Shown: in pieces, positions 44,362-50,912 of the stretch
Layout: the number at the start of each line of letters is the position of its first letter
Position numbering within the stretch: the first letter of the stretch is position 1
NCBI RefSeq assembly: GCF_007667425.1
Contig: NZ_VDRC01000002.1
Span: 893,072 to 957,071 of the forward strand
Origin: Microbacterium sp. 1.5R
GTDB taxonomy: Bacteria; Actinomycetota; Actinomycetes; Actinomycetales; Microbacteriaceae
Direction of reading: 5' to 3'
DNA: 64,000 nucleotides
The notes under the pieces: model-generated
The model's database searches: none
Told to the model about the DNA's origin: nothing
What the model saw: only the letters and a program-made list of their open reading frames with translations
Translations under genes and position numbers: made by a program

Positions 44362-45807
44362 ATGTCTAATCGGAGATCTGGATTTGAGGCAATTAAATTC
44401 GGTTATGCGAGCGCGGAGACTGAGCGAGCCAATGCGCCTGAACTTCTTCTGCAGGGATATTACGATCACCAGGGCGTCGTGGGCGAGGCGCGATCAGGGG
44501 CGCGATTTCTCTTCCTCGGATACAAAGGCTCAGGAAAGTCCGCCATTGGGCAGAAACTCGTTGTGGATGCATACGATCATCCCAATGAGTTCGTGACCCC
44601 CCTGCAACTCAAGGATTTTCCATTCAATGCGTTCGGCAAGGTTGGGGTGAGCTCGGACGAGCCGGAAAGTCGTTACCCGACGAGTTGGGCATGGTTGATC
44701 CTCCTCAGGCTTCTTGGTTCGTTCAAACAGGACGCGAAGGCGACTCAGGACCCAGATTTCGCTCGCGCAGTGAATAGTTTGACGAACATTGGTATCCTGC
44801 CGACCGATGATCTAAAAAATCTTGTTGTAAAGTCGTCCAAGAATTCCTTCAAAGCACAGATCCCAACACTCCTGGAAGCTACGCATGAGTCTAGTACTAA
44901 TGAGTCTGGTCTTGGGTTCTTGCAACTTGTTAATCACCTCCGCTCCGTGTGCTCCCGAGTTCGTTCGGAGAGTTCTCACATCCTAGTTATCGACGGTCTA
45001 GACGACGTCCTAACTCAGCGAGAAGTTCAATATCGTTCCCTTGCAGCCTTATTGCAAGAAACAGTGAAGATTAACGAGGACTTGACTGCGCACGGGGTTC
45101 CTGCCAAGGTCATCATTCTTTGTCGAACGGATATTTTTGAACTGTTCCCTGACGCGAATAAAAACAAGGTGCGTCAGGATAGTGCTGTGTCTTTGGATTG
45201 GTACCACGATACACGGAATCCCGAAGAATCTGCGCTCGTAGAACTAGCGGATCTGCGCATACAGCTGGCGACCGGTGACCGAGACGCAAAGTTGGCCCAC
45301 TATTTGCCTCCTTCAATCGATGGCGAGCCTACGATCATCGCACTGCTTTCTTTGACGCGTCACACCCCTCGTGATTTTCTACAATTGCTGGAATCCATAC
45401 GCGTGTTCGTCGATCCTGGGCAGCCTCTCAAAATTGATCAGGTGCTCAGCGGGATGAGGCGATACTCTATTGAGTATTTCCTGCCGGAGATCAAGGACGA
45501 GTTGGTCGGGGTGCTGGAGCCGGCTGAAATCGAGGCCGCATTCTCTCTTTTCTCCGCCATGCGCCGCCGCGATTTCAAACTCTCGCAGTTGAAGGAATTC
45601 GCTCAGGAATCTGGCCATGATGTGCTTCGTTCCCTTCCGATCGACAAGGTTCTGGCGGCGCTTTATGAACGCAGTGCTATCGGGACGGTTCACGGAACCA
45701 AAGGTTACGACGCATACACTTTCAAGTTCAGAAACCGTAATTCAACGTTAGGCTTCCCAGAGCGCCTAATGATGCACAAAGGTATCTGGAAGGCCATGAA
45801 CTTCTAA
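44362..45807 (+). CDS. P-loop ATPase, Sll1717-like family
   Basis: 481 residues. Walker A is FLGYKGSGKSAIGQK (near residues 50-64). Walker B is HILVIDGLDDVL (near 209-220) with an Asp-Asp rather than Asp-Glu end. ILCRTDIFELFP follows as a sensor-type strand, and a C-terminal helical/winged part (ARRFSIEYFLPEIK-like region near 370-480) resembles STAND or KAP-neighbour ATPases. The closest recognised group is the Sll1717-type P-loop ATPases, function unestablished. GGAGG lies 4 bases before the ATG. Codon use is unlike its neighbours, indicating recent acquisition. No partner gene is present, so it should act alone or with host factors. Defence is inferred only. Confidence 0.65.
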   Translation: MSNRRSGFEAIKFGYASAETERANAPELLLQGYYDHQGVVGEARSGARFLFLGYKGSGKSAIGQKLVVDAYDHPNEFVTPLQLKDFPFNAFGKVGVSSDEPESRYPTSWAWLILLRLLGSFKQDAKATQDPDFARAVNSLTNIGILPTDDLKNLVVKSSKNSFKAQIPTLLEATHESSTNESGLGFLQLVNHLRSVCSRVRSESSHILVIDGLDDVLTQREVQYRSLAALLQETVKINEDLTAHGVPAKVIILCRTDIFELFPDANKNKVRQDSAVSLDWYHDTRNPEESALVELADLRIQLATGDRDAKLAHYLPPSIDGEPTIIALLSLTRHTPRDFLQLLESIRVFVDPGQPLKIDQVLSGMRRYSIEYFLPEIKDELVGVLEPAEIEAAFSLFSAMRRRDFKLSQLKEFAQESGHDVLRSLPIDKVLAALYERSAIGTVHGTKGYDAYTFKFRNRNSTLGFPERLMMHKGIWKAMNF

Positions 45808-45812
45808 TCTCG

Positions 45813-45824
45813 CCCGGCCGACGT
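45813..45824 (+). repeat. Right 12-bp direct repeat of the island
   Basis: CCCGGCCGACGT, identical to 44177-44188. It ends at the base before the TCA (minus-strand stop) of the ABC permease gene. Confidence 0.85.
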
Positions 45825-47147
45825 TCACGCCGCCGAGAACGAGCGCGCCAGCAGCGGGCGCGTCGCGCGGGTGCTTGCCCAGACGACGCCGATCCCGATC
45901 GTGACGACTGCGGCGATGGTCAGCACGGATTCGGGTGCCGTGAGGAGCGCCATCCCCAGCAGCGGGAACACGAGCACGCCGGCGCAGAGCGCGGAACCGA
46001 TCGCGGTGACCAGCAGCGGCGACATGATCGCCCGGCGCCGTGCGCGGTCGACGGTCTCGAGCGGCATACCCAGGTGGTGCAGGCTGCGGTGGAGTTCGCG
46101 CTGGTCGAGGATCGCCGCCGCCTGGTTGACGCCCACCGATGCGGCGACCATGAGGAACGACGCGACGAGGGTGATGATGAGGCCGGTGCGCATGTCGCCG
46201 GCGAGAGCGCCCTGCTCGGACGCCGCATCACCGCTGTTCAGCACGTTCATGAGAGAGACGCCGGTGCCGGCGAACACGGCCATGAAGCTCGCCATCGAGA
46301 TCCCGCTCACCTGACGCCAGGCGCTCTTGGGCGAATCGAGCACGAGGCGCGCGGCCAGCAGTCGCTCCGGGCGCTCCGCCCGTCGCAGCTGCCCCGACGC
46401 GATGATCTTGATGACCCACGGCCCCAGCACGTTCAGCACGGCGAGGGCGACCGCGAAGAGCACGGCGAGCACGACGATGGCCGTCGCGATGCCGGCGATC
46501 GACGGGACGACCTTGACCAGCACGAAGACGAGTGCGAGGGCGGAGACGCCGATGATGGCACGGAACCAGTGGACGTTCGACGCGGTGGAGCGCATGCGAA
46601 CGCCGAGCGGCGAGATGATCACCCGACAGAGGCCGAGCGCGGCGCTCACCGCGGCGACCACGAGGATGCCGCCGACCACCGCGAGCACGACCAGAGGCGG
46701 GAGTACGACGGCTTCGGTGCCCAGCGCCTCGCCGCGGAACGGGATCAGGCCGATGAGGGGGCTGATCGCCAATGACACGAGCACTCCTGCGACGGCGCCG
46801 GCAGCAGCGACGAGCACGGACTCGACGACGGTCGCGACCCCGACGCCCCACGGAGTGACTCCGAGAAGACGCAGCGTGGAGAGTCGCTCGTCGCGGCGTC
46901 GTGCCGAAAGACGGGCTGCGGCCCCGCCGAGGTTCGTCAGCGGCACGACGAGGAGCACCAGCGCGATGGCGGCGAGTGCCTGGTACACCGCCGCGAAGTC
47001 GTCGGTCCACGTCCAGAACGACTGCGCACCACCGACCACCGTGAGCACGAGTGCGGAGACGATCGCGAAGGCCGTCGCCGGCAGTGCGAGGAACGCCGTC
47101 TGGCCCGGTGCCGGACGCAGAAGCATAACGAGGACGCGCGGGTTCAT
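45825..47147 (-). CDS. ABC transporter permease, FtsX/MacB type
   Basis: 440 residues with about eight to ten hydrophobic segments and FtsX-type halves. LSARRRDERLSTLRLLGVTPWGVGV and HHLGMPLETVDRARRRA are the intracellular segments typical of MacB/FtsX permeases (lipoprotein, lantibiotic or drug-export systems). Its start overlaps the stop of the ATPase gene (ATGA). Convergent with the island gene; the stop directly abuts the right repeat. Confidence 0.85.
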   Translation of the reverse strand: MNPRVLVMLLRPAPGQTAFLALPATAFAIVSALVLTVVGGAQSFWTWTDDFAAVYQALAAIALVLLVVPLTNLGGAAARLSARRRDERLSTLRLLGVTPWGVGVATVVESVLVAAAGAVAGVLVSLAISPLIGLIPFRGEALGTEAVVLPPLVVLAVVGGILVVAAVSAALGLCRVIISPLGVRMRSTASNVHWFRAIIGVSALALVFVLVKVVPSIAGIATAIVVLAVLFAVALAVLNVLGPWVIKIIASGQLRRAERPERLLAARLVLDSPKSAWRQVSGISMASFMAVFAGTGVSLMNVLNSGDAASEQGALAGDMRTGLIITLVASFLMVAASVGVNQAAAILDQRELHRSLHHLGMPLETVDRARRRAIMSPLLVTAIGSALCAGVLVFPLLGMALLTAPESVLTIAAVVTIGIGVVWASTRATRPLLARSFSAA

Positions 47148-47839
47148 GCGGACACCGCCGGGGACACGACCTGGCCGTCGCGCACCGAGACGATCCGCGA
47201 GCAGCGGGCTGCGACCTCCGGATCGTGGGTGACGACCAGCAGTGTTCGCCCCTGCCCCGTGGTCGACCAGAGCAGGGCGTCCATCACCTCGTGCGAGGTG
47301 TGGGAGTCGAGGGCGCCGGTGGGCTCGTCCGCGAAGACGAGGTCGGCGCCGGTCGCCTGAGCGCGAGCGATCGCGACGCGCTGGGCCTGACCACCGGAGA
47401 GCTCACCGATCCGGCGGTCCTCCATGCCGGCGAGCCCGAGTGCGGCGAGCCAGGATGCCGCGTGATGCACAGCATCCGCTCTCTTCACGCCGTTGATCAT
47501 GGAGGCGAGGGCCACGTTCTCGACCGCGGTGAGCTCGGGGATCAGCAGGCCCTGCTGGAACACGAAGCCGAAGCGCTCGCGTCGCAACCGGGATCGTGCG
47601 GACTCGCCGAGCGCCGACAGCTCGACCGGGTGGCCGGTGCTCGGCTGGAAGGTCACTGTGCCGGAGTCGGGGGTGACGATGCCCGCGAGCACATGCAGGA
47701 GCGTCGTCTTCCCCGATCCGGACGCACCCATGATCGCCACGGACTCCCCGGGGTGGACGGTGAGGTCCACCCCGGAGAGTGCGCGGGTGGTGCCGTAGGA
47801 CTTCGTGAGGGATCGGGCGTCGAGGACGGATGCGTTCAT
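47144..47839 (-). CDS. ABC transporter ATP-binding protein, MacB/LolD type
   Basis: 231 residues. Walker A GASGSGKTTLLHVLAG, Q-loop FVFQQGLLIPELT, signature ELSGGQAQRVAIARA, Walker B LVFADEPTGALD and switch VTHDPEVA. It energises the permease encoded just downstream. ATG 47839 (MNASVLDARSLTKSYGTTRAL) is the family start; the longer frame upstream is low quality. Substrate unknown; antimicrobial-peptide or lipid export is typical of this pair type. Confidence 0.9.
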   Translation of the reverse strand: MNASVLDARSLTKSYGTTRALSGVDLTVHPGESVAIMGASGSGKTTLLHVLAGIVTPDSGTVTFQPSTGHPVELSALGESARSRLRRERFGFVFQQGLLIPELTAVENVALASMINGVKRADAVHHAASWLAALGLAGMEDRRIGELSGGQAQRVAIARAQATGADLVFADEPTGALDSHTSHEVMDALLWSTTGQGRTLLVVTHDPEVAARCSRIVSVRDGQVVSPAVSA

Positions 47840-47924
47840 GCTTCCAGCCTCGTCAGCCGCCCGGCCGATGTCGTCGGCACCGCGGATGATCCGGGGACGA
47901 CCTCCTACATCGCTCGGATGATCC

Positions 47925-49007
47925 TCAGGAGAGTCGCTTCTGCCAGGCGCCCGCATACGACACGGCTCGGAAGCCGAGCGCCTCGTTGATGCTCAGCATC
48001 GGCCGGTTCTCCTCGGCGTTGAAGGTCGAGACGACGGGGGAGTCCGGCATCAGCTCGCGCCATCTCAGCAGGTTCGCGCACTTCACGATCATGCCCAGGC
48101 GATGGCCGCGATGTTCGTTCGACACGAGGGTGCCGAACTGGTGCGTGGTGCTGGCCCGGTCCTCGCCGATCAGCAGCTCGTTGTAGGCGACGAGGTCGCC
48201 GGTCGGGACGTGCTGCACGGCGGTGACCGCGAACGCCTGCCCCGCAGAGGTCAACCGCGCGTCCCGGCGCTCGACACGCTGCGCATCCCACTCCTCGGCG
48301 ACGAACTCCATGTCGCCGCTCGGCGCGTCCGTCGACAGGCGTGCGAGTATCCCCGCGTACCCGTCTCGGTACTCCTCGGGTGTGGGTGCCATCCACTGCA
48401 CGACGCGGTAGTCCGGCCCCGCGATCGCCCGGGCGGCGTCGAGAGCACTCGTCAGCACGGCGGGGTCGGCGCGCAGGTCGAGCTCGCTGTTGCGCTCCAC
48501 CTGCTCGCACACGAAACCGTCGGCCTCGAGTGCGTCGGATAGTGGTGTCGCAGGGATGCTGCCCCACCCGGTCCGGGGCACAATCATCCGATCCGTCTCG
48601 ATCGGACGGTGCAGCGACCACGCCTGGATGAGGGACCGGCCGTGGGCGCGAGCCTCGTCGCCTGCACGGGAGAGGAGTGCGCTCTCGACGCCCATCCCGA
48701 CGAAGCGACGCGGCACGAGCACATCGATCTCCGCCGCGTGCGCATCCGCCTCCCTGGCGTAGTCGATCGTGATCATGCCGGCGATCTCGTCGTCGACCCT
48801 CGCCACGAACCCGGTGTGCAGGGTGTCGGTCTGGTCCTGCCATGCCGGCAGCATCTGGGCGGCGTTCGGGGCGAGATCGGGGAGACCGGTCGCCTCGTCG
48901 CAGATCAGGCGATTCAGCTCGCCGTACGCGAGGAAGTCGGCGGCGTCGTCGCCGTCCAGTGATGAGGGCACGTGCAGCGGAGTGATCGTCAGCGTGGACG
49001 TGGTCAT
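47925..49007 (-). CDS. GNAT family N-acetyltransferase (tandem copy B)
   Basis: 360 residues, about twice a single GNAT domain. The N-terminal half has VPRRFVGMGVESALLSRAG, and the C-terminal half NEHRGHRLGMIVKCANLLRWREL followed by TFNAEENRPMLSINEALGF. This is the acetyl-CoA pyrophosphate loop (R-G-x-R-L-G) plus the terminal helix. It is clearly paralogous to the next gene upstream. ATG 49007 overlaps that gene's stop (ATGA). The acceptor is unknown; double-GNAT proteins include mycothiol synthase-like and aminoglycoside-type enzymes. Confidence 0.88.
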   Translation of the reverse strand: MTTSTLTITPLHVPSSLDGDDAADFLAYGELNRLICDEATGLPDLAPNAAQMLPAWQDQTDTLHTGFVARVDDEIAGMITIDYAREADAHAAEIDVLVPRRFVGMGVESALLSRAGDEARAHGRSLIQAWSLHRPIETDRMIVPRTGWGSIPATPLSDALEADGFVCEQVERNSELDLRADPAVLTSALDAARAIAGPDYRVVQWMAPTPEEYRDGYAGILARLSTDAPSGDMEFVAEEWDAQRVERRDARLTSAGQAFAVTAVQHVPTGDLVAYNELLIGEDRASTTHQFGTLVSNEHRGHRLGMIVKCANLLRWRELMPDSPVVSTFNAEENRPMLSINEALGFRAVSYAGAWQKRLS

Positions 49008-50092
49008 GAGAGGTCCTTCCGCCACGCGCCTTCGTACGCGATGGCTTCGAAGCCCATTGCTTCGTTGATGGAGAGCATGGGCCGGTTCTCCTCGGCGTTG
49101 TAGGTCACGATGGCCCGCGACTGCGGCGCGATCTCGCGCCAGCGGGCGAGCGAGGCGCATTTCACGAGCTGACCGAGGCGGTGCCCGCGGTGCTCACGGA
49201 GCACCAGGGTGTCGTGCTGATGCGTGGTGGCTGCCGGGTCGGGACCCGCGCCGATCTCGGTGAACCCGGCGAGCTCGCCGCTCTCGATGTGCTGCGCCAC
49301 GGTGATGAGCAGCCGCTGCCGCATCTCGACGATGCGCTCTTCGGCGCCCACGACGCGATCGGCATCCCAGTGTTCCTCGTCCGCTTCGAGTCCGGCAGAC
49401 GGGGCGTCGGTCGACATCCTCGATTTCAGCCACGCGTAGCCGTCGAGGTGTTCGGGTGGCGTCGGCACCTCCCACTGCAGGACGCGATATCCCTCGGCTG
49501 CTCGACGAGCGTCGTCGTGCAGCGCCGCGATGCGGTCGGCGGTGGGACCATCGAGGTCGAGGCGGCTGACGCGGTACACCTGTTCCAGCGCGAAGCCGTG
49601 GCGCACCAGGAACCGGGAGACGTGATCGTCCGGCACGCTGCCGTGTCCGGTGCGTGCGGTGATCCGCTCGCCCGACGACGCGGGCTGCTCGGTCCAGTTC
49701 TGGATGACGGTTCTGCCGTACTTCCGGGCGACCGCCTCGATGTGCGGGAGCACGGCGCTGCCGATGCCCCGACCCCACACCCGCGGGTGGATCTCGATGC
49801 TGGCGATCGCCGTGCGCGACCCCTCTTCGTGGGGGATGTCCACGACCGCACGACCCACGGTCTCACCCGCCACGCGCACGGCCCAGACGACCGTGGTGCG
49901 CTCGGACCGCGACCGGAGCAGAGGCAGCAGCGCCTCGGGTTCGAGGTCCTGCTCGTCGCGCCCGGTGATGGCGCGATAGACGTCGTTGCGGACGCGGGCG
50001 AGTTCGCGGAACTCGCCCGCGTCTGCTGCATCCGCCCGTGCCGGGAGCACGAGCGGATGCAGCGTCGCCTCTTCGGTGAGCACGATGCTCAT
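49004..50092 (-). CDS. GNAT family N-acetyltransferase (tandem copy A)
   Basis: 362 residues, double GNAT like copy B. Shared segments are REHRGHRLGQLVKCASLARWRE, TYNAEENRPMLSINEAMGF and a middle WLKSRMSTDAPSAGLE/EEHWDADRV block. The N-terminal half has IHPRVWGRGIGSAVLPHIE. It arose with copy B by tandem duplication and divergence. It starts with ATG 50092 after a 13-base gap from the 92-residue gene; AAGGA site upstream. Function unknown. Confidence 0.88.
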   Translation of the reverse strand: MSIVLTEEATLHPLVLPARADAADAGEFRELARVRNDVYRAITGRDEQDLEPEALLPLLRSRSERTTVVWAVRVAGETVGRAVVDIPHEEGSRTAIASIEIHPRVWGRGIGSAVLPHIEAVARKYGRTVIQNWTEQPASSGERITARTGHGSVPDDHVSRFLVRHGFALEQVYRVSRLDLDGPTADRIAALHDDARRAAEGYRVLQWEVPTPPEHLDGYAWLKSRMSTDAPSAGLEADEEHWDADRVVGAEERIVEMRQRLLITVAQHIESGELAGFTEIGAGPDPAATTHQHDTLVLREHRGHRLGQLVKCASLARWREIAPQSRAIVTYNAEENRPMLSINEAMGFEAIAYEGAWRKDLS

Positions 50093-50105
50093 GATGTCCT
50101 TCCGA

Positions 50106-50384
50106 TCAGCGCAGCTGGCGCTGCAGGTCGAAGGTGAGCAGAGCGTACGTCTCGGCGACGGAGCGTTCCCGCCGGTCGAGAGCGAGCAGATCGCCGGAGA
50201 CGCGGGACGCGCGGCGTTCCCGCCGCGGGCGCTGCGCCCTCTGCAGCAGCCAGAGGCCGACGCGGAGGGAGAGACGGTCTGCGAGCGCGAGGCGACGCAG
50301 GTCGTCGGGGGCGGGGATGTGGAGGACCTGCTGGTCCTCGGTATCGGGAGGGTGAGTGGTGGAGCGGTACAGCGTGGTGTTCAC
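50106..50384 (-). CDS. Small basic protein of unknown function (GNAT cluster)
   Basis: 92 residues, not recognised. The N-terminus is polar (VNTTLYRSTTHPPDTEDQQ); the rest is Arg/Leu-rich helix (LADRLSLRVGLWLLQRAQ, RPRRERRASR, AETYALLTFDLQRQLR). No membrane segment long enough for a secure call, although LSLRVGLWLL could associate with membranes. GTG 50384 is chosen because GAAGGA lies 6 bases upstream; the frame is open to 50747 but the upstream part is unlike protein. Between the 36-residue ORF and the acetyltransferases, probably one transcript. Confidence 0.65.
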   Translation of the reverse strand: MNTTLYRSTTHPPDTEDQQVLHIPAPDDLRRLALADRLSLRVGLWLLQRAQRPRRERRASRVSGDLLALDRRERSVAETYALLTFDLQRQLR

Positions 50385-50561
50385 GATGGTTCCTTCGAGT
50401 GGTGATGGTTGAGTGCGATGACGCAGACGGCGCAGACCCGTCGAGAGAGGGGTGGCGCGAGGAGAGCGCGAACCGCGGATACCGCGGAGAGCGGATGCCG
50501 GGGTCGGCGGTGAGCCGTGATCCTGGAGATCAGAGGGAGGCGGCGCGATGGCACGCGAGGC

Positions 50562-50586
50562 GGACGCCCGATAGCGGGCGGAGTCC
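50562..50586 (-). promoter_or_regulatory. Stem-loop downstream of the small ORF
   Basis: CGCCCG/CGGGCG is a perfect 6-bp stem with loop ATAG, extended by GGA/TCC across a 3-base bulge. It lies 14 bases past the 36-residue ORF stop and could end or attenuate transcription before the 92-residue gene. No U-tract. Confidence 0.4.
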
Positions 50587-50599
50587 TGCTGCGGCGGTC

Positions 50600-50710
50600 C
50601 TAGGACAGAGCGCTGCTGCGACGGACGCCGGCGGTTACCGAGTGCGCAAGACGCGGCGCATATGGCGCGGCGAGGCCAGTGGCCTGTGCGGTGAGCTGAG
50701 TGATCATCAT
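50600..50710 (-). CDS. 36-residue small ORF with consensus ribosome site
   Basis: The sequence AAAGGAGGTTACCG directly precedes ATG-ATG, an almost perfect anti-16S match and rare in this genome. The product starts MMITQLTAQATGLAAPYAPR and ends in a Ser/Arg-rich tail (RRSSALS). No repeated codon as in amino-acid leaders. It is first in the transcript of the GNAT cluster, followed by a stem-loop, so it may be a leader peptide or a small protein. Either ATG could be used. Confidence 0.6.
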   Translation of the reverse strand: MMITQLTAQATGLAAPYAPRLAHSVTAGVRRSSALS

Positions 50711-50746
50711 CGGTAACCTCCTTTCGTGTGGCGATCCGGAGGTTCA

Positions 50747-50775
50747 CGGTAGCGACAACTCACAGCGGACGTCAA
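50747..50775 (-). promoter_or_regulatory. Promoter of the GNAT cluster
   Basis: On the minus strand, TTGACG, 17 bases, then CTACCG (or TACCGT with 18). It lies 36 bases upstream of the small ORF, a leadered housekeeping-type promoter. Confidence 0.5.
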
Positions 50776-50861
50776 GCATCCCGGGCGTGTCCGGCGTGTC
50801 GCGGCGCTCATCCGATCGTCTCCGCACCGCGCGGGATGCCGGTCCTGGCGCGGGATTCCGG

Positions 50862-50867
50862 TAGCGT
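50862..50867 (+). promoter_or_regulatory. -10 hexamer upstream of smc
   Basis: TAGCGT, 6 bases before a GTG at 50874 that opens a 12-codon frame (next entry), not before the smc ATG itself. Confidence 0.5.
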
Positions 50868-50873
50868 GAGGGC

Positions 50874-50912
50874 GTGATCCAGCCCGGAAGCGCGGTGCGC
50901 GCATGCATCTGA
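50874..50912 (+). CDS. 12-residue leaderless upstream ORF overlapping the smc start
   Basis: GTG then 11 codons (M-I-Q-P-G-S-A-V-R-A-C-I) and TGA at 50910-50912; its end overlaps the smc ATG at 50903 in another frame. The hexamer at the leaderless spacing suggests ribosomes load here and reach the smc start by termination-reinitiation. The smc ATG itself has only a weak GGAAG 12 bases upstream. Confidence 0.4.
   Translation: MIQPGSAVRACI

Larger units (their letters stand above)
44177..45824 (+). mobile_element. Single-gene low-GC island inserted between mutM and an ABC permease gene
   Basis: About 1.64 kb with visibly lower G+C and AT-rich codons (Leu TTG/TTA, Asn AAT, Lys AAA, Phe TTT) in contrast to both sides. 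It is bounded by a perfect 12-bp direct repeat. Removing one repeat copy plus the insert would leave mutM-stop, 12 bases, then the stop of the convergent permease: an intact ancestral junction. No integrase, transposase or terminal inverted repeat is visible. The cargo is one ATPase gene with about 170 bases of upstream DNA. The repeat may be a target duplication or a recombination footprint. Confidence 0.75.

Noticed and set aside
44351..44596. 81-residue frame overlapping the start of the island ATPase
   Set aside because: Shadow in another frame; the ATPase frame carries the P-loop and the ribosome site.
44177..45824. Insertion sequence or transposon ends around the island
   Set aside because: No terminal inverted repeats could be matched between the two ends and no transposase or integrase is encoded; only the 12-bp direct repeat is supported.
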